Positions 16,170-22,001 of a DNA stretch of 22,001 nt are shown piece after piece. Each line of letters starts with the position of its first letter. The first letter of the stretch is position 1. The stretch lies in NCBI GenBank assembly GCA_041486385.1, contig JBGPLJ010000018.1, positions 1-22,001 on the forward strand. Reading direction: 5' to 3'. Position numbers and translations under genes: made by a program. The notes below the pieces were generated by a model. The model searched no databases. It saw nothing but the letters and a program-made list of their open reading frames with translations, and was not told the DNA's origin. Origin of the DNA: JBGPLJ01 sp041486385. GTDB taxonomy: Bacteria > Pseudomonadota > Gammaproteobacteria > Steroidobacterales > Steroidobacteraceae.

Positions 16170-16940
16170 GTAAAGCGCATCGTCATTACAGCCTTAGTCA
16201 TCGCCGTCGTTGCCTACGCGGGCATCTGTGTTTACCTGTACGTTGCACAACGATCGCTCCTGTACTTTCCGACACCCGATGTCGCCTCGACGGCCGCGCA
16301 GGCGCTGCGCATGCAGACGGGCGGCGCGGTGCTCAAGGTCTGGAAGGTGGCGCGGCCGGGGCCCGATGCCGTCATCTACTTCGGCGGCAACGCCGATGAT
16401 GTGGCCGCGCATATCGTGCCGTTCTCGCAAGGGCTGTCCGATCAATCGCTCTATTTCGTCAACTACCGCGGTTTCGGCGGCAGCACCGGCAGGCCTACGG
16501 AAGCCGCGCTCTTCGCCGACGCCATCTCGGTCTTCGATCAGATTCAGAAAAGCCATGCGCGCGTCGCGCTGATCGGCCGCAGCCTTGGATCGGGAGTCGC
16601 GGCTTACGTTGCGGCCAAGCGCCCCGTCAGCAAACTCCTGCTGGTCACGCCTTACGACAGCATTGCGCGGGTCGCGCAGGCTGCGTACCGCTGGTTCCCT
16701 ATTTTTCTGATCCTGAAGGACCGTTTCGATACGCTGAGCCGGGTCGGAAGAATTTCGGCACCGACGCTCATCCTGATCGCGGAAAAGGACGATGTCATTC
16801 CGCGCAAGCGCACTGACAGGCTGATCGCCGCGTTTCCGCCAAAGCAGCTGCAGGTGAAGCTCCTCAGCGGAGCCACGCACGATCTGGAGGATGGGACGCA
16901 GAGTTACCTCGGCGCGCTGCGCGAGTTTCTCGCCAGCTAG
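16170..16940 (+). CDS. membrane-anchored α/β-hydrolase (YfhR/BEM46-like), start codon unclear
   Basis: The protein has an N-terminal membrane anchor (RIVITALVIAVVAYAGICVY) then RSLLYFPTP, typical of YfhR/BEM46-like serine hydrolases. The nucleophile elbow is GRSLG, the acid is probably the second Asp in LILIAEKDDVIP, and the His is in GATHDLED. The oxyanion region is YFGGNADD. Coding begins at or before the GTA AAG CGC codons at 16170, since the anchor and RSLLYFP are family-like; an in-frame stop lies at 16140–16142. Yet no ATG, GTG or TTG occurs in frame between that stop and 16311, and starting at 16311 would remove the anchor. A TTG at 16139 starts a natural-looking peptide in the neighbouring frame, so a one-base frameshift or a rare start is possible. 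It likely cleaves an ester or acyl substrate at the periplasmic face. Confidence 0.8.
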   Translation, partial: VKRIVITALVIAVVAYAGICVYLYVAQRSLLYFPTPDVASTAAQALRMQTGGAVLKVWKVARPGPDAVIYFGGNADDVAAHIVPFSQGLSDQSLYFVNYRGFGGSTGRPTEAALFADAISVFDQIQKSHARVALIGRSLGSGVAAYVAAKRPVSKLLLVTPYDSIARVAQAAYRWFPIFLILKDRFDTLSRVGRISAPTLILIAEKDDVIPRKRTDRLIAAFPPKQLQVKLLSGATHDLEDGTQSYLGALREFLAS

Positions 16941-16951
16941 GGTGGGGCGAC

Positions 16952-17413
16952 TCAGCGCAGGCGCACGCGATACTTCACGAAGTCATCGGCCGCCGTGAAC
17001 ACGTCGTAGAGCCGGCGCGCTGTCGCGTTGCCCGCCTGCGTGTGCCAGTAGAGGTATTCCCATCCTCGCGCCTTGCCGAGAGCGATGAGATCCTGCAGCA
17101 GCAGCTTTCCCGCGCCCTGGCCGCGCACTCGCGGGTCGACGAAAAGATCCTCGAGATAGCAGATCGGTTGCTTCGACCAGGTGCCTGCATGCATGACGCA
17201 GTTGGCAAAACCGACAACCGCACCGTCCAATTCGGCAACGCGCCCAAAGATGGGTGACTGCGGGTCGAGAATCCGGCGCCAGGTTGCGTCCGTGACCTCG
17301 GACGGCACCGTCGACTTGTAGAATTCGCAGTAGCCCGCCCACAGGCGGCGCCATATCTCTTCGTCGGCCGCCTGCGTGGCGCGAATCGCCAGATTCGTTG
17401 TTGCAGCCGTCAT
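16952..17413 (-). CDS. GNAT family N-acetyltransferase
   Basis: This 153-residue cytosolic enzyme shows the GNAT fold: an N-terminal β-strand and helices (residues 7–40), the central strand (VVGFANCVMH), the acetyl-CoA site LEDLFVDPRVRGQGAGKLLL (about 107–126, with the R/Q-x-x-G-x-G/A phosphate loop) and the C-terminal YWHTQAGNATARRLYD. It matches the common subgroup of small-molecule or amine acetyltransferases (aminoglycoside- and spermidine-like). Its ATG overlaps the stop of the upstream HNH gene in an ATGA arrangement, so it is almost certainly translated after it. Whether it modifies the nuclease, DNA bases or an unrelated metabolite is not known. Confidence 0.92.
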   Translation of the reverse strand: MTAATTNLAIRATQAADEEIWRRLWAGYCEFYKSTVPSEVTDATWRRILDPQSPIFGRVAELDGAVVGFANCVMHAGTWSKQPICYLEDLFVDPRVRGQGAGKLLLQDLIALGKARGWEYLYWHTQAGNATARRLYDVFTAADDFVKYRVRLR

Positions 17414-18786
17414 GAGCCCCCGCTCGCCGACCGCCGACCGCGATCATGTTTCTCGAACACTTCGCGTCGATGATAGTCGAGGTACACGCACTGCTCGGAA
17501 CGAAACGGTTCGACTTTGCTCGCGGGCGCCAGCTGCCAGACCTTCAGCACTCTGGGATTCAGATGGCGCGACACCTTGAGCTGCCCATCGTCGGAAAAAG
17601 AGATGTAGCCGCGATCGAAGAGCTGGCCGACGTGCGGTGAGAAGAGCAAACCGTTGAATCCGTCGAGCTTCTCGCGATCATCCGATTCGCGCCAGGGTTT
17701 GATGTGACTCGCGATGACGTGGCGCCGGTCGAGGAGCCCCGTCAGCCGGCAGCCGCCCTCGATCTCCTCGACGTGTTGGCGAAAGACGCCGTGACCGTAC
17801 CGCGCGCGGATCAGGCTCTCTTTTTCGATCGGCCCGATATCGGTGCGCCGGCGAATGCTCTCTTCCGTTCTCTCATCGAGCAGTTCCGCGCCGATCGCCG
17901 AGCGCACCTTGTTCTCGGCGGCTTCGACTTGTCCGCCCAGCAAACGCCGCACCGCGATCACCATGGCTTCGGGCACGGCGCTCAGATACACGCCGCGAAT
18001 GCCAACGCCCGACGGGCTGAGCGGCGGATTCTTCTTCGGCAGGACCGCCGCCAGATCCTGCGCGTGCTCCATCGTTCTGAGCGGCTGCTTGAGTGTGATG
18101 AAGCGCACCGGCAGCTGCTGACCCAGAACGACCTTGCGTTTCGCGCCCGCAGCGCCGGCTTGCGCAGGCTCCGGCGTCTCGCGCGCACGCCCGAGCACGA
18201 CGCCAACTGCGCCGACCACCGCGTCTGCGAATGAAAAAACGATGTCGCCGGCCTGCGCCGCAAGCACGTTGCGATACGATTCGTTGTTCGCTGCGTTCTT
18301 CTTCTTGTCCGGCGACCAGAGATAGCCGCCTTCGACTTCCTGGCTGGGGGCCTGCCGGTGATTCACCCACCAGTGGCGGACCATCGCAGGGGAGGACTGA
18401 AATTCGCCGAACAGGAGCGCAATGAGACTTCGCGCCTCGGCGGCGGATGCAATGTGCAGGGTCAGCTCGCCCGCCGTGTTCTCATCGACCTTGCGAAATC
18501 GCCCCTTCAAGCCCGCAATGCCACCGGCGACGCGCGCCAGGCCCTGCTTTCTGACATAGAACAGCAGGTCCTTCCGATTTACTATGAAGGCGAACGGCCA
18601 TTCGCCCGTCGCGCGGTCCTGGTAGCGGAAATCGCGGATATCACCGTGCGACGCCGGGCTGCAGTCATAGGCCGGCAGCAACAGGGCGGCGAGGACCAGC
18701 GTGTCGAAAGCCTGCTGGGCCGGCTCGCTGGCGATAAACCGCCGATGCTCGGTGAGCAAGTGTTCATCCCAGTCTGGCGCTTTCAT
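17410..18786 (-). CDS. EVE-like/HNH endonuclease, probable modification-dependent restriction enzyme
   Basis: This 458-residue protein has three parts. Residues 1–130 form an N-terminal region with no family that I recognise (FAFIVNRKDLLFYV, ENTAGELTLHI). Residues 138–270 look like an EVE/PUA-type modified-base reader (HWWVNHRQ, EVEGGYLWSPDKKKNAANN, GDIVFSFADAVVGAVGVVLG). Residues 346–400 are an HNH_2 nuclease: Cys346, SHIKPW with His361, NGLLFSPH with Asn378 and His385, and FDRGYISF. Reader plus HNH is the layout of type IV enzymes that cut DNA with modified cytosine, often from phages. No methyltransferase gene is adjacent, as expected for that type. A GNAT gene overlaps its stop by four bases. 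There is no Shine–Dalgarno sequence before the ATG. The HNH call is firm; reader identity and substrate are inferred. Confidence 0.88.
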   Translation of the reverse strand: MKAPDWDEHLLTEHRRFIASEPAQQAFDTLVLAALLLPAYDCSPASHGDIRDFRYQDRATGEWPFAFIVNRKDLLFYVRKQGLARVAGGIAGLKGRFRKVDENTAGELTLHIASAAEARSLIALLFGEFQSSPAMVRHWWVNHRQAPSQEVEGGYLWSPDKKKNAANNESYRNVLAAQAGDIVFSFADAVVGAVGVVLGRARETPEPAQAGAAGAKRKVVLGQQLPVRFITLKQPLRTMEHAQDLAAVLPKKNPPLSPSGVGIRGVYLSAVPEAMVIAVRRLLGGQVEAAENKVRSAIGAELLDERTEESIRRRTDIGPIEKESLIRARYGHGVFRQHVEEIEGGCRLTGLLDRRHVIASHIKPWRESDDREKLDGFNGLLFSPHVGQLFDRGYISFSDDGQLKVSRHLNPRVLKVWQLAPASKVEPFRSEQCVYLDYHRREVFEKHDRGRRSASGGS

Positions 18787-18802
18787 CGACTATTATTAAA
18801 GC
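18787..18802. promoter_or_regulatory. 16-base AT-rich divergent gap
   Basis: CGACTATTATTAAAGC separates the starts of the HNH gene (−) and the short GNAT gene (+). TATTAT on the plus strand and TAATAA on the minus strand both resemble −10 elements at a distance that would give leaderless transcripts. Neither gene has a Shine–Dalgarno sequence. The sequence is visible; promoter activity is inferred. Confidence 0.35.
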
Positions 18803-19081
18803 ATGTCCGACGCCGTCCGCGACAACTCGAGCTTGGGCCGCTATGAACTCGCATTCCCTGGTGGTGTGGCGTTCGTTACGTATCGCAGGTCGCCTGGCGT
18901 CGTTGCTCTGCTGCATGCCGAAGTGCCGGCACAATTTGCAGGACGCGGCATCGGCGCGGCTGTGACACGCGGCGCGCTCGAGGCAATTCGCGCGGCGGGC
19001 CAGAAAGTTGACCCGCGCTGCCCCTTTATCGCGGCCTTCATCCGCAGGTATCCGGAATTTCAGGACCTGGTTGCGACCTGA
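18803..19081 (+). CDS. short GNAT-like acetyltransferase (YjdJ/NATD1 type)
   Basis: This 92-residue protein matches the minimal GNAT group (Acetyltransf_CG) represented by bacterial YjdJ and human NATD1. It shows the strand GGVAFVTYRRSPGVVALLHAE, then VPAQFAGRGIGAAVTRGAL with the acetyl-CoA phosphate loop (GRGIGAA), and the family's closing block VDPRCPFIAAFIRRYPEFQDL, including the conserved Cys73 in PRCPF. Full family members are about 90–100 residues, so it is complete. It is cytosolic; its substrate is unknown. It diverges from the HNH gene across 16 bases and has no visible ribosome-binding site. Confidence 0.9.
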   Translation: MSDAVRDNSSLGRYELAFPGGVAFVTYRRSPGVVALLHAEVPAQFAGRGIGAAVTRGALEAIRAAGQKVDPRCPFIAAFIRRYPEFQDLVAT

Positions 19082-19109
19082 AGGCGCAAGGCGGCAGCAA
19101 TGCGAGCGA

Positions 19110-19508
19110 CTAGCCCGCTTTGCGTTCGCGATGCAGGAGCGTCACGAGGTCCGCCTCGCCGCGGCTCAAGCCAAGGGTCGACATGAGGCCACCGGCATCC
19201 GCGCCACGCCGCGCAAGCGCGATGGCCTGATCGTAGGGACGCCCTTCGCTGCGAAGTTCCAGTTGACCGAGGCGCTCGCTTGCCCAGGCGAGTTGCCGCT
19301 CCGCGCGCCGCAGCTTCTGCCCGACGCGCACGCTCATCGCCACGGCGGATTCTGTTTGCTTGTTGAGGAGAGCCAGTGCATTGGCCGTGTCACTCTGCGT
19401 GCACCGGAGCATCCGTGCCGCGCGCCATTCGGCGAACAACACGCAGCTTCCGAGCAGCGCAAATACGGTCCAGGCGCCGATCACAATCAGTGCGTTCTGC
19501 TGCCACAT
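19110..19508 (-). CDS. DUF2802 family protein downstream of the flagellar stator genes
   Basis: This 132-residue protein starts at the ATG at 19508 (MWQQNALIVIG); the open frame upstream overlaps the stator gene and is not needed. An N-terminal membrane helix (residues 5–27) is followed by a long helical, probably coiled-coil region (about 28–90) and then YDQAIALARRGADAGGLMST with LGLSRGEADLVTLLH, the DUF2802 pattern that resembles a small helix-turn-helix. DUF2802 genes commonly close chemotaxis/motility clusters in gammaproteobacteria, which agrees with its place 16 bases after the motB-like gene. It may be an envelope-anchored accessory of motility; its role is not established. Confidence 0.8.
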   Translation of the reverse strand: MWQQNALIVIGAWTVFALLGSCVLFAEWRAARMLRCTQSDTANALALLNKQTESAVAMSVRVGQKLRRAERQLAWASERLGQLELRSEGRPYDQAIALARRGADAGGLMSTLGLSRGEADLVTLLHRERKAG

Positions 19509-19524
19509 GGGATTTCTCGTTGGG

Positions 19525-20523
19525 TCAGGGTTGGGAAGTGGGAGCCGCTGCAGACACAGGCGGCGCGGCGGCGGCCGGCGCGAATTGCTTCGAAAGCTGT
19601 TCGGCCGGGACACTCAACAATACGCGGTTCGCGCCATTTGGACCTGAGACACCGAGCGCGGCCGCCTGCGCGGCGATCTCCGGGCCCGGCTGCTGACGCG
19701 CGGCATACACATCTTCAGGCACGTCGCCCGATTCGAGCACCACGACGCGCACGCGCCGGTTGGTGTTGCGTCCTTCCACGGTATCGTTCGTCGCAATCGG
19801 ATGATGTTCGCCGAGACCGATGATCTCGAGGCGATCCGGATCGACGCCCTGGCTCGTGAACAGGTGTACAACAGTCGCCGCTCGCGCCGCGGACAATTCC
19901 CAGTTCGACGGATAGGCGGACGTGCGAATCGGACGATTGTCGGTGTGGCCTTCGACGCGAATGGGGTTCTTGAATGGCCCAAGAATGCCCGCAAGTGTGC
20001 GCAGCACCGGCACCGCCGCCGCATTGATGTTGGCGTCGCCGCTCGCAAACAGGATATCCGTGCGGATTTCCACTTCGAGCCAGAGCTTCTCGCGGCGCAC
20101 GGTCACCAGCTTTCGATCGATCAGCTCCTTCATCGCCTTCTCGATGTCCTGCGCCATGCGGATGAGCGCGCTCGGGACCGGCGGCGCGGCGGCGCTGTGC
20201 TGAGCGGCGTCGCTCTCCACGATCTTCTGCGACTCCTTCGCGCCGCGCAGTTTGATGAGCGCCGTCGGACGCACCCCGGTCATATTCTGATCACCGCCCG
20301 AACCCGACGCCGGCTTGCCGACCGCCACCGGTGTCGTGGTGGTAGGCGTACCGCGAAATGCCGCTACCAGTGCATCGGAGAGAATGCGGTACTTGCCGAG
20401 ATTCACCGACGACATCGAATAGAGAACGACGAAGAGGGCAAGCAGGAGCGTCACCAGGTCGCCGTACGGGATGGCCCAGGCTTCGTGGTTCAGATGTTCC
20501 TCGTGGTGCTGCTTTCTGGCCAT
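19525..20523 (-). CDS. motD: flagellar stator B subunit (MotB/MotD-like)
   Basis: This 332-residue inner-membrane protein has one transmembrane helix near the N-terminus (about residues 20–40: YGDLVTLLLALFVVLYSMSS). Asp22 is in the place of the ion-carrying Asp32 of E. coli MotB. The C-terminal OmpA-like domain (about 150–275) contains the peptidoglycan-binding set EGHTDNRPI, SNWELSAARA and GLGEHHPI. A Pro/Ala-rich tail follows. It works with the MotA/MotC-like protein encoded three bases upstream to power the flagellar motor. Neighbourhood and length favour the MotD type of Pseudomonas and relatives, but MotB cannot be excluded by eye. H+ rather than Na+ use is likely but not proven. Confidence 0.92.
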   Translation of the reverse strand: MARKQHHEEHLNHEAWAIPYGDLVTLLLALFVVLYSMSSVNLGKYRILSDALVAAFRGTPTTTTPVAVGKPASGSGGDQNMTGVRPTALIKLRGAKESQKIVESDAAQHSAAAPPVPSALIRMAQDIEKAMKELIDRKLVTVRREKLWLEVEIRTDILFASGDANINAAAVPVLRTLAGILGPFKNPIRVEGHTDNRPIRTSAYPSNWELSAARAATVVHLFTSQGVDPDRLEIIGLGEHHPIATNDTVEGRNTNRRVRVVVLESGDVPEDVYAARQQPGPEIAAQAAALGVSGPNGANRVLLSVPAEQLSKQFAPAAAAPPVSAAAPTSQP

Positions 20524-20526
20524 GAA

Positions 20527-21270
20527 TCAGGTGTGCAGATAACCCTTGAGCTTCGATTCGATGTTGCGCGGGTTTTCGCCCTGCGCGATCGCGATGATGC
20601 CTTCGATGGTCATCTGTCGAATCTGCGACTGGTGCTGCACGATCGCCTTCAGCTTGCTCGCCATCGGCAGGAAAAACAGATTCGCCAGCCCGATACCGTA
20701 GATGGTCGCAATGAAGGCTGCGGCGATGCCGTGACCGAGCTTGCTCGGATCATTGAGATTCTGCATGACCGCCATCAGGCCCATCACCGCGCCGATGATG
20801 CCGAGCGTGGGGGCGTAGATGCCCATGCCTTCCAGGACCTTGGCGGCTGCGTTGTCGAAATGCTGGCGGGTCTCGAGCTCGACTTCCATCGTGGCACGGA
20901 TGGCGTCGGGTTCGCCGCCGTCCACCAGCGACTGCAAGCCCTTCTTCACGAATTCGTCGGGCTCCTGTTCGACGGCGGACTCGAGGCCGAGGAGACCCTG
21001 TTTGCGCGCAATGTTCGACCACTCGATGAGCTTTTGTATGATCGCGTGCGCGTCCGCCGTCGGCGGCTTGAAAACCCAGCCGATGATCTTCATCGCGCGC
21101 ATGAAGGTCGCGAGCGGCGTTTGCAGCAGAATCGCGGCGATCGTTCCGAGGACGACGATGACGAATGCGGCGGCGCCGAGCAGCGCCTTGACGCCGCTGC
21201 CCTTCAGGATACTGCCACCGATAATCGCAACGAACGCGAGGACGATGCCGACGATGCTCAGGATATCCAT
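20527..21270 (-). CDS. motC: flagellar stator A subunit (MotA/MotC-like)
   Basis: This 247-residue protein starts at MDILSIVGIV (ATG 21270), eight bases after the fliA stop. An upstream in-frame GTG at 21297 would overlap fliA. Four hydrophobic helices are visible: two N-terminal (about 2–25 and 28–55), and a pair in the C-terminal half with YAPTLGIIGAVMGLMAVM and IAAAFIATIYGIGLANLFFLP, which holds the prolines conserved in MotA. The cytoplasmic loop contains IARKQGLLGLE, the region that contacts FliG. Paired with the motB-like gene, it forms the torque-generating stator. Position after fliA and before motD supports MotC-type naming. Confidence 0.93.
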   Translation of the reverse strand: MDILSIVGIVLAFVAIIGGSILKGSGVKALLGAAAFVIVVLGTIAAILLQTPLATFMRAMKIIGWVFKPPTADAHAIIQKLIEWSNIARKQGLLGLESAVEQEPDEFVKKGLQSLVDGGEPDAIRATMEVELETRQHFDNAAAKVLEGMGIYAPTLGIIGAVMGLMAVMQNLNDPSKLGHGIAAAFIATIYGIGLANLFFLPMASKLKAIVQHQSQIRQMTIEGIIAIAQGENPRNIESKLKGYLHT

Positions 21271-21278
21271 GGCGGACG

Positions 21279-22001
21279 CTAGTCGTTCTTCAACCACTCA
21301 TCCATGCGCGCGCGCAACCGCACGAGCGCCTGGCCGTGGATCTGGCAGACGCGCGACTCGCTCACGTCGAGGACCTCACCGATCTCGCGCAGGTTCAACT
21401 CCTCGTCGTAGTAGAGCGCCAGCACGAGCTTTTCGCGATCCGGCAACCCGTCGATGGCGCGCGCCAGCGCCTTGCGGAAATCCGCCTCCGTGAGATCGTC
21501 GAGCGGACCGGGGCGATTGTCCGGAGCGTAATCGGACGGATTGTCCTCGTCCGGCCCGCCGAGGGAATCGAAGCTGAAGAGACGGCAGCACGCCGCGTCC
21601 TGCACCAGTTTGTGGTAGTCCTCGAGCGAGACATTGAGCGCGGCGGCGATATCCGCGGGCTTCGCGTCGTGCCCGGTCTCGTTTTCGACGCGCCGCACGA
21701 CCTCGGCCATCTCGCGGACGCTGCGGTGTACGGACCGCGGCGTCCAGTCGGACTTGCGTACTTCGTCGAGCATCGCGCCACGAATGCGGATGCCGGCATA
21801 GGTTTCGAAATTCGCGCCCTTGCTCGCGGTGTAATGACGGGCTGCGTCGAGCAGTCCAATCATGCCGGCCTGGATGAGATCATCGACTTCGACGTTCGGC
21901 GGCATGCGGCTCACCAGGTGATAGCCGATACGTTTCACCAGATCCGCATGGCGCAGGACGAGTTCATCCTGCGGCATGTCCTGTGGACTTGCCGGCTCGG
22001 A
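21279..22001 (-). CDS. fliA: RNA polymerase sigma-28 factor for flagellar genes (FliA)
   Basis: The sequence contains all sigma-28 regions: region 2 (LVKRIGYHLVSRMPPNVEVD, then DLIQAGMIGLLDAARHYT and FETYAGIRIRGAMLDEVRKS), region 3 (RSVREMAEVV, ADIAAALNVSLEDYHKLV) and region 4 (LPDREKLVLALYYDEELNLR, then EIGEVLDVSESRVCQIHGQA). It directs late flagellar and chemotaxis promoters. The ATG at 21977 would give 232 residues, close to the usual 235–250. The frame remains open through SEPASPQD to the window edge, and the ribosome site is too close to 21977, so the true start may lie just outside. It overlaps no neighbour; the stator gene follows after eight bases. Confidence 0.95.
   Translation of the reverse strand, partial: SEPASPQDMPQDELVLRHADLVKRIGYHLVSRMPPNVEVDDLIQAGMIGLLDAARHYTASKGANFETYAGIRIRGAMLDEVRKSDWTPRSVHRSVREMAEVVRRVENETGHDAKPADIAAALNVSLEDYHKLVQDAACCRLFSFDSLGGPDEDNPSDYAPDNRPGPLDDLTEADFRKALARAIDGLPDREKLVLALYYDEELNLREIGEVLDVSESRVCQIHGQALVRLRARMDEWLKND

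Noticed and set aside
19801..21282. 493-codon open frame on the plus strand across the stator genes
   Set aside because: It is the complement of motC and motD, rich in Arg/Asp/His with no domain, and the minus-strand genes are certain.

Overview
The window is high-GC, densely coded chromosome from a flagellated, Gram-negative, aerobic-type proteobacterium. The fliA–motC/motD-like–DUF2802 group resembles the distal end of polar-flagellum clusters in Gammaproteobacteria. The DUF2844–DUF3443 pair occurs in Burkholderia-type and some gammaproteobacterial soil organisms. A soil gammaproteobacterium, perhaps Steroidobacteraceae-like, is my best guess at low confidence. No rRNA, tRNA, CRISPR array, IS element or prophage was seen, and no gene-free stretch exceeds about 260 bases.

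Region 1 (1–3636, + strand) holds the end of a multiheme c-type cytochrome, then an 814-residue envelope protein (AMIN-like, SPOR and TPR parts followed by a predicted outer-membrane β-barrel), then a small lipoprotein. The three are nearly contiguous and look like one operon, a candidate outer-membrane cytochrome/porin complex of unusual build. Region 2 (3630–5969, − strand) holds a secreted lipocalin-like protein and a coupled DUF2844–DUF3443 pair. The DUF3443 protein carries two pepsin-like Asp motifs.

Region 3 (6228–10259, + strand) is one 1343-residue Ala/Pro/Val/Glu-rich protein with SPOR-like modules at both ends and no visible export signal. Region 4 (10311–16940) is general-purpose: an AraC regulator coupled to a glyoxalase-fold gene, a 129-residue unknown, an APC permease, a glycine-rich RRM protein with a clear terminator, an MFS anion symporter, a second glyoxalase-fold gene without metal ligands, and an anchored α/β-hydrolase with no canonical start codon at its true N-terminus.

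Region 5 (16952–19081) pairs an EVE-like/HNH protein, probably a modification-dependent (type IV-like) restriction enzyme, with a GNAT acetyltransferase through a 4-base stop/start overlap. A short GNAT gene diverges from it across 16 bases. Region 6 (19110–22001, − strand) is the flagellar block: sigma-28, stator A and B subunits, and a DUF2802 protein, without the cheYZAB genes that often lie between fliA and motCD in pseudomonads.
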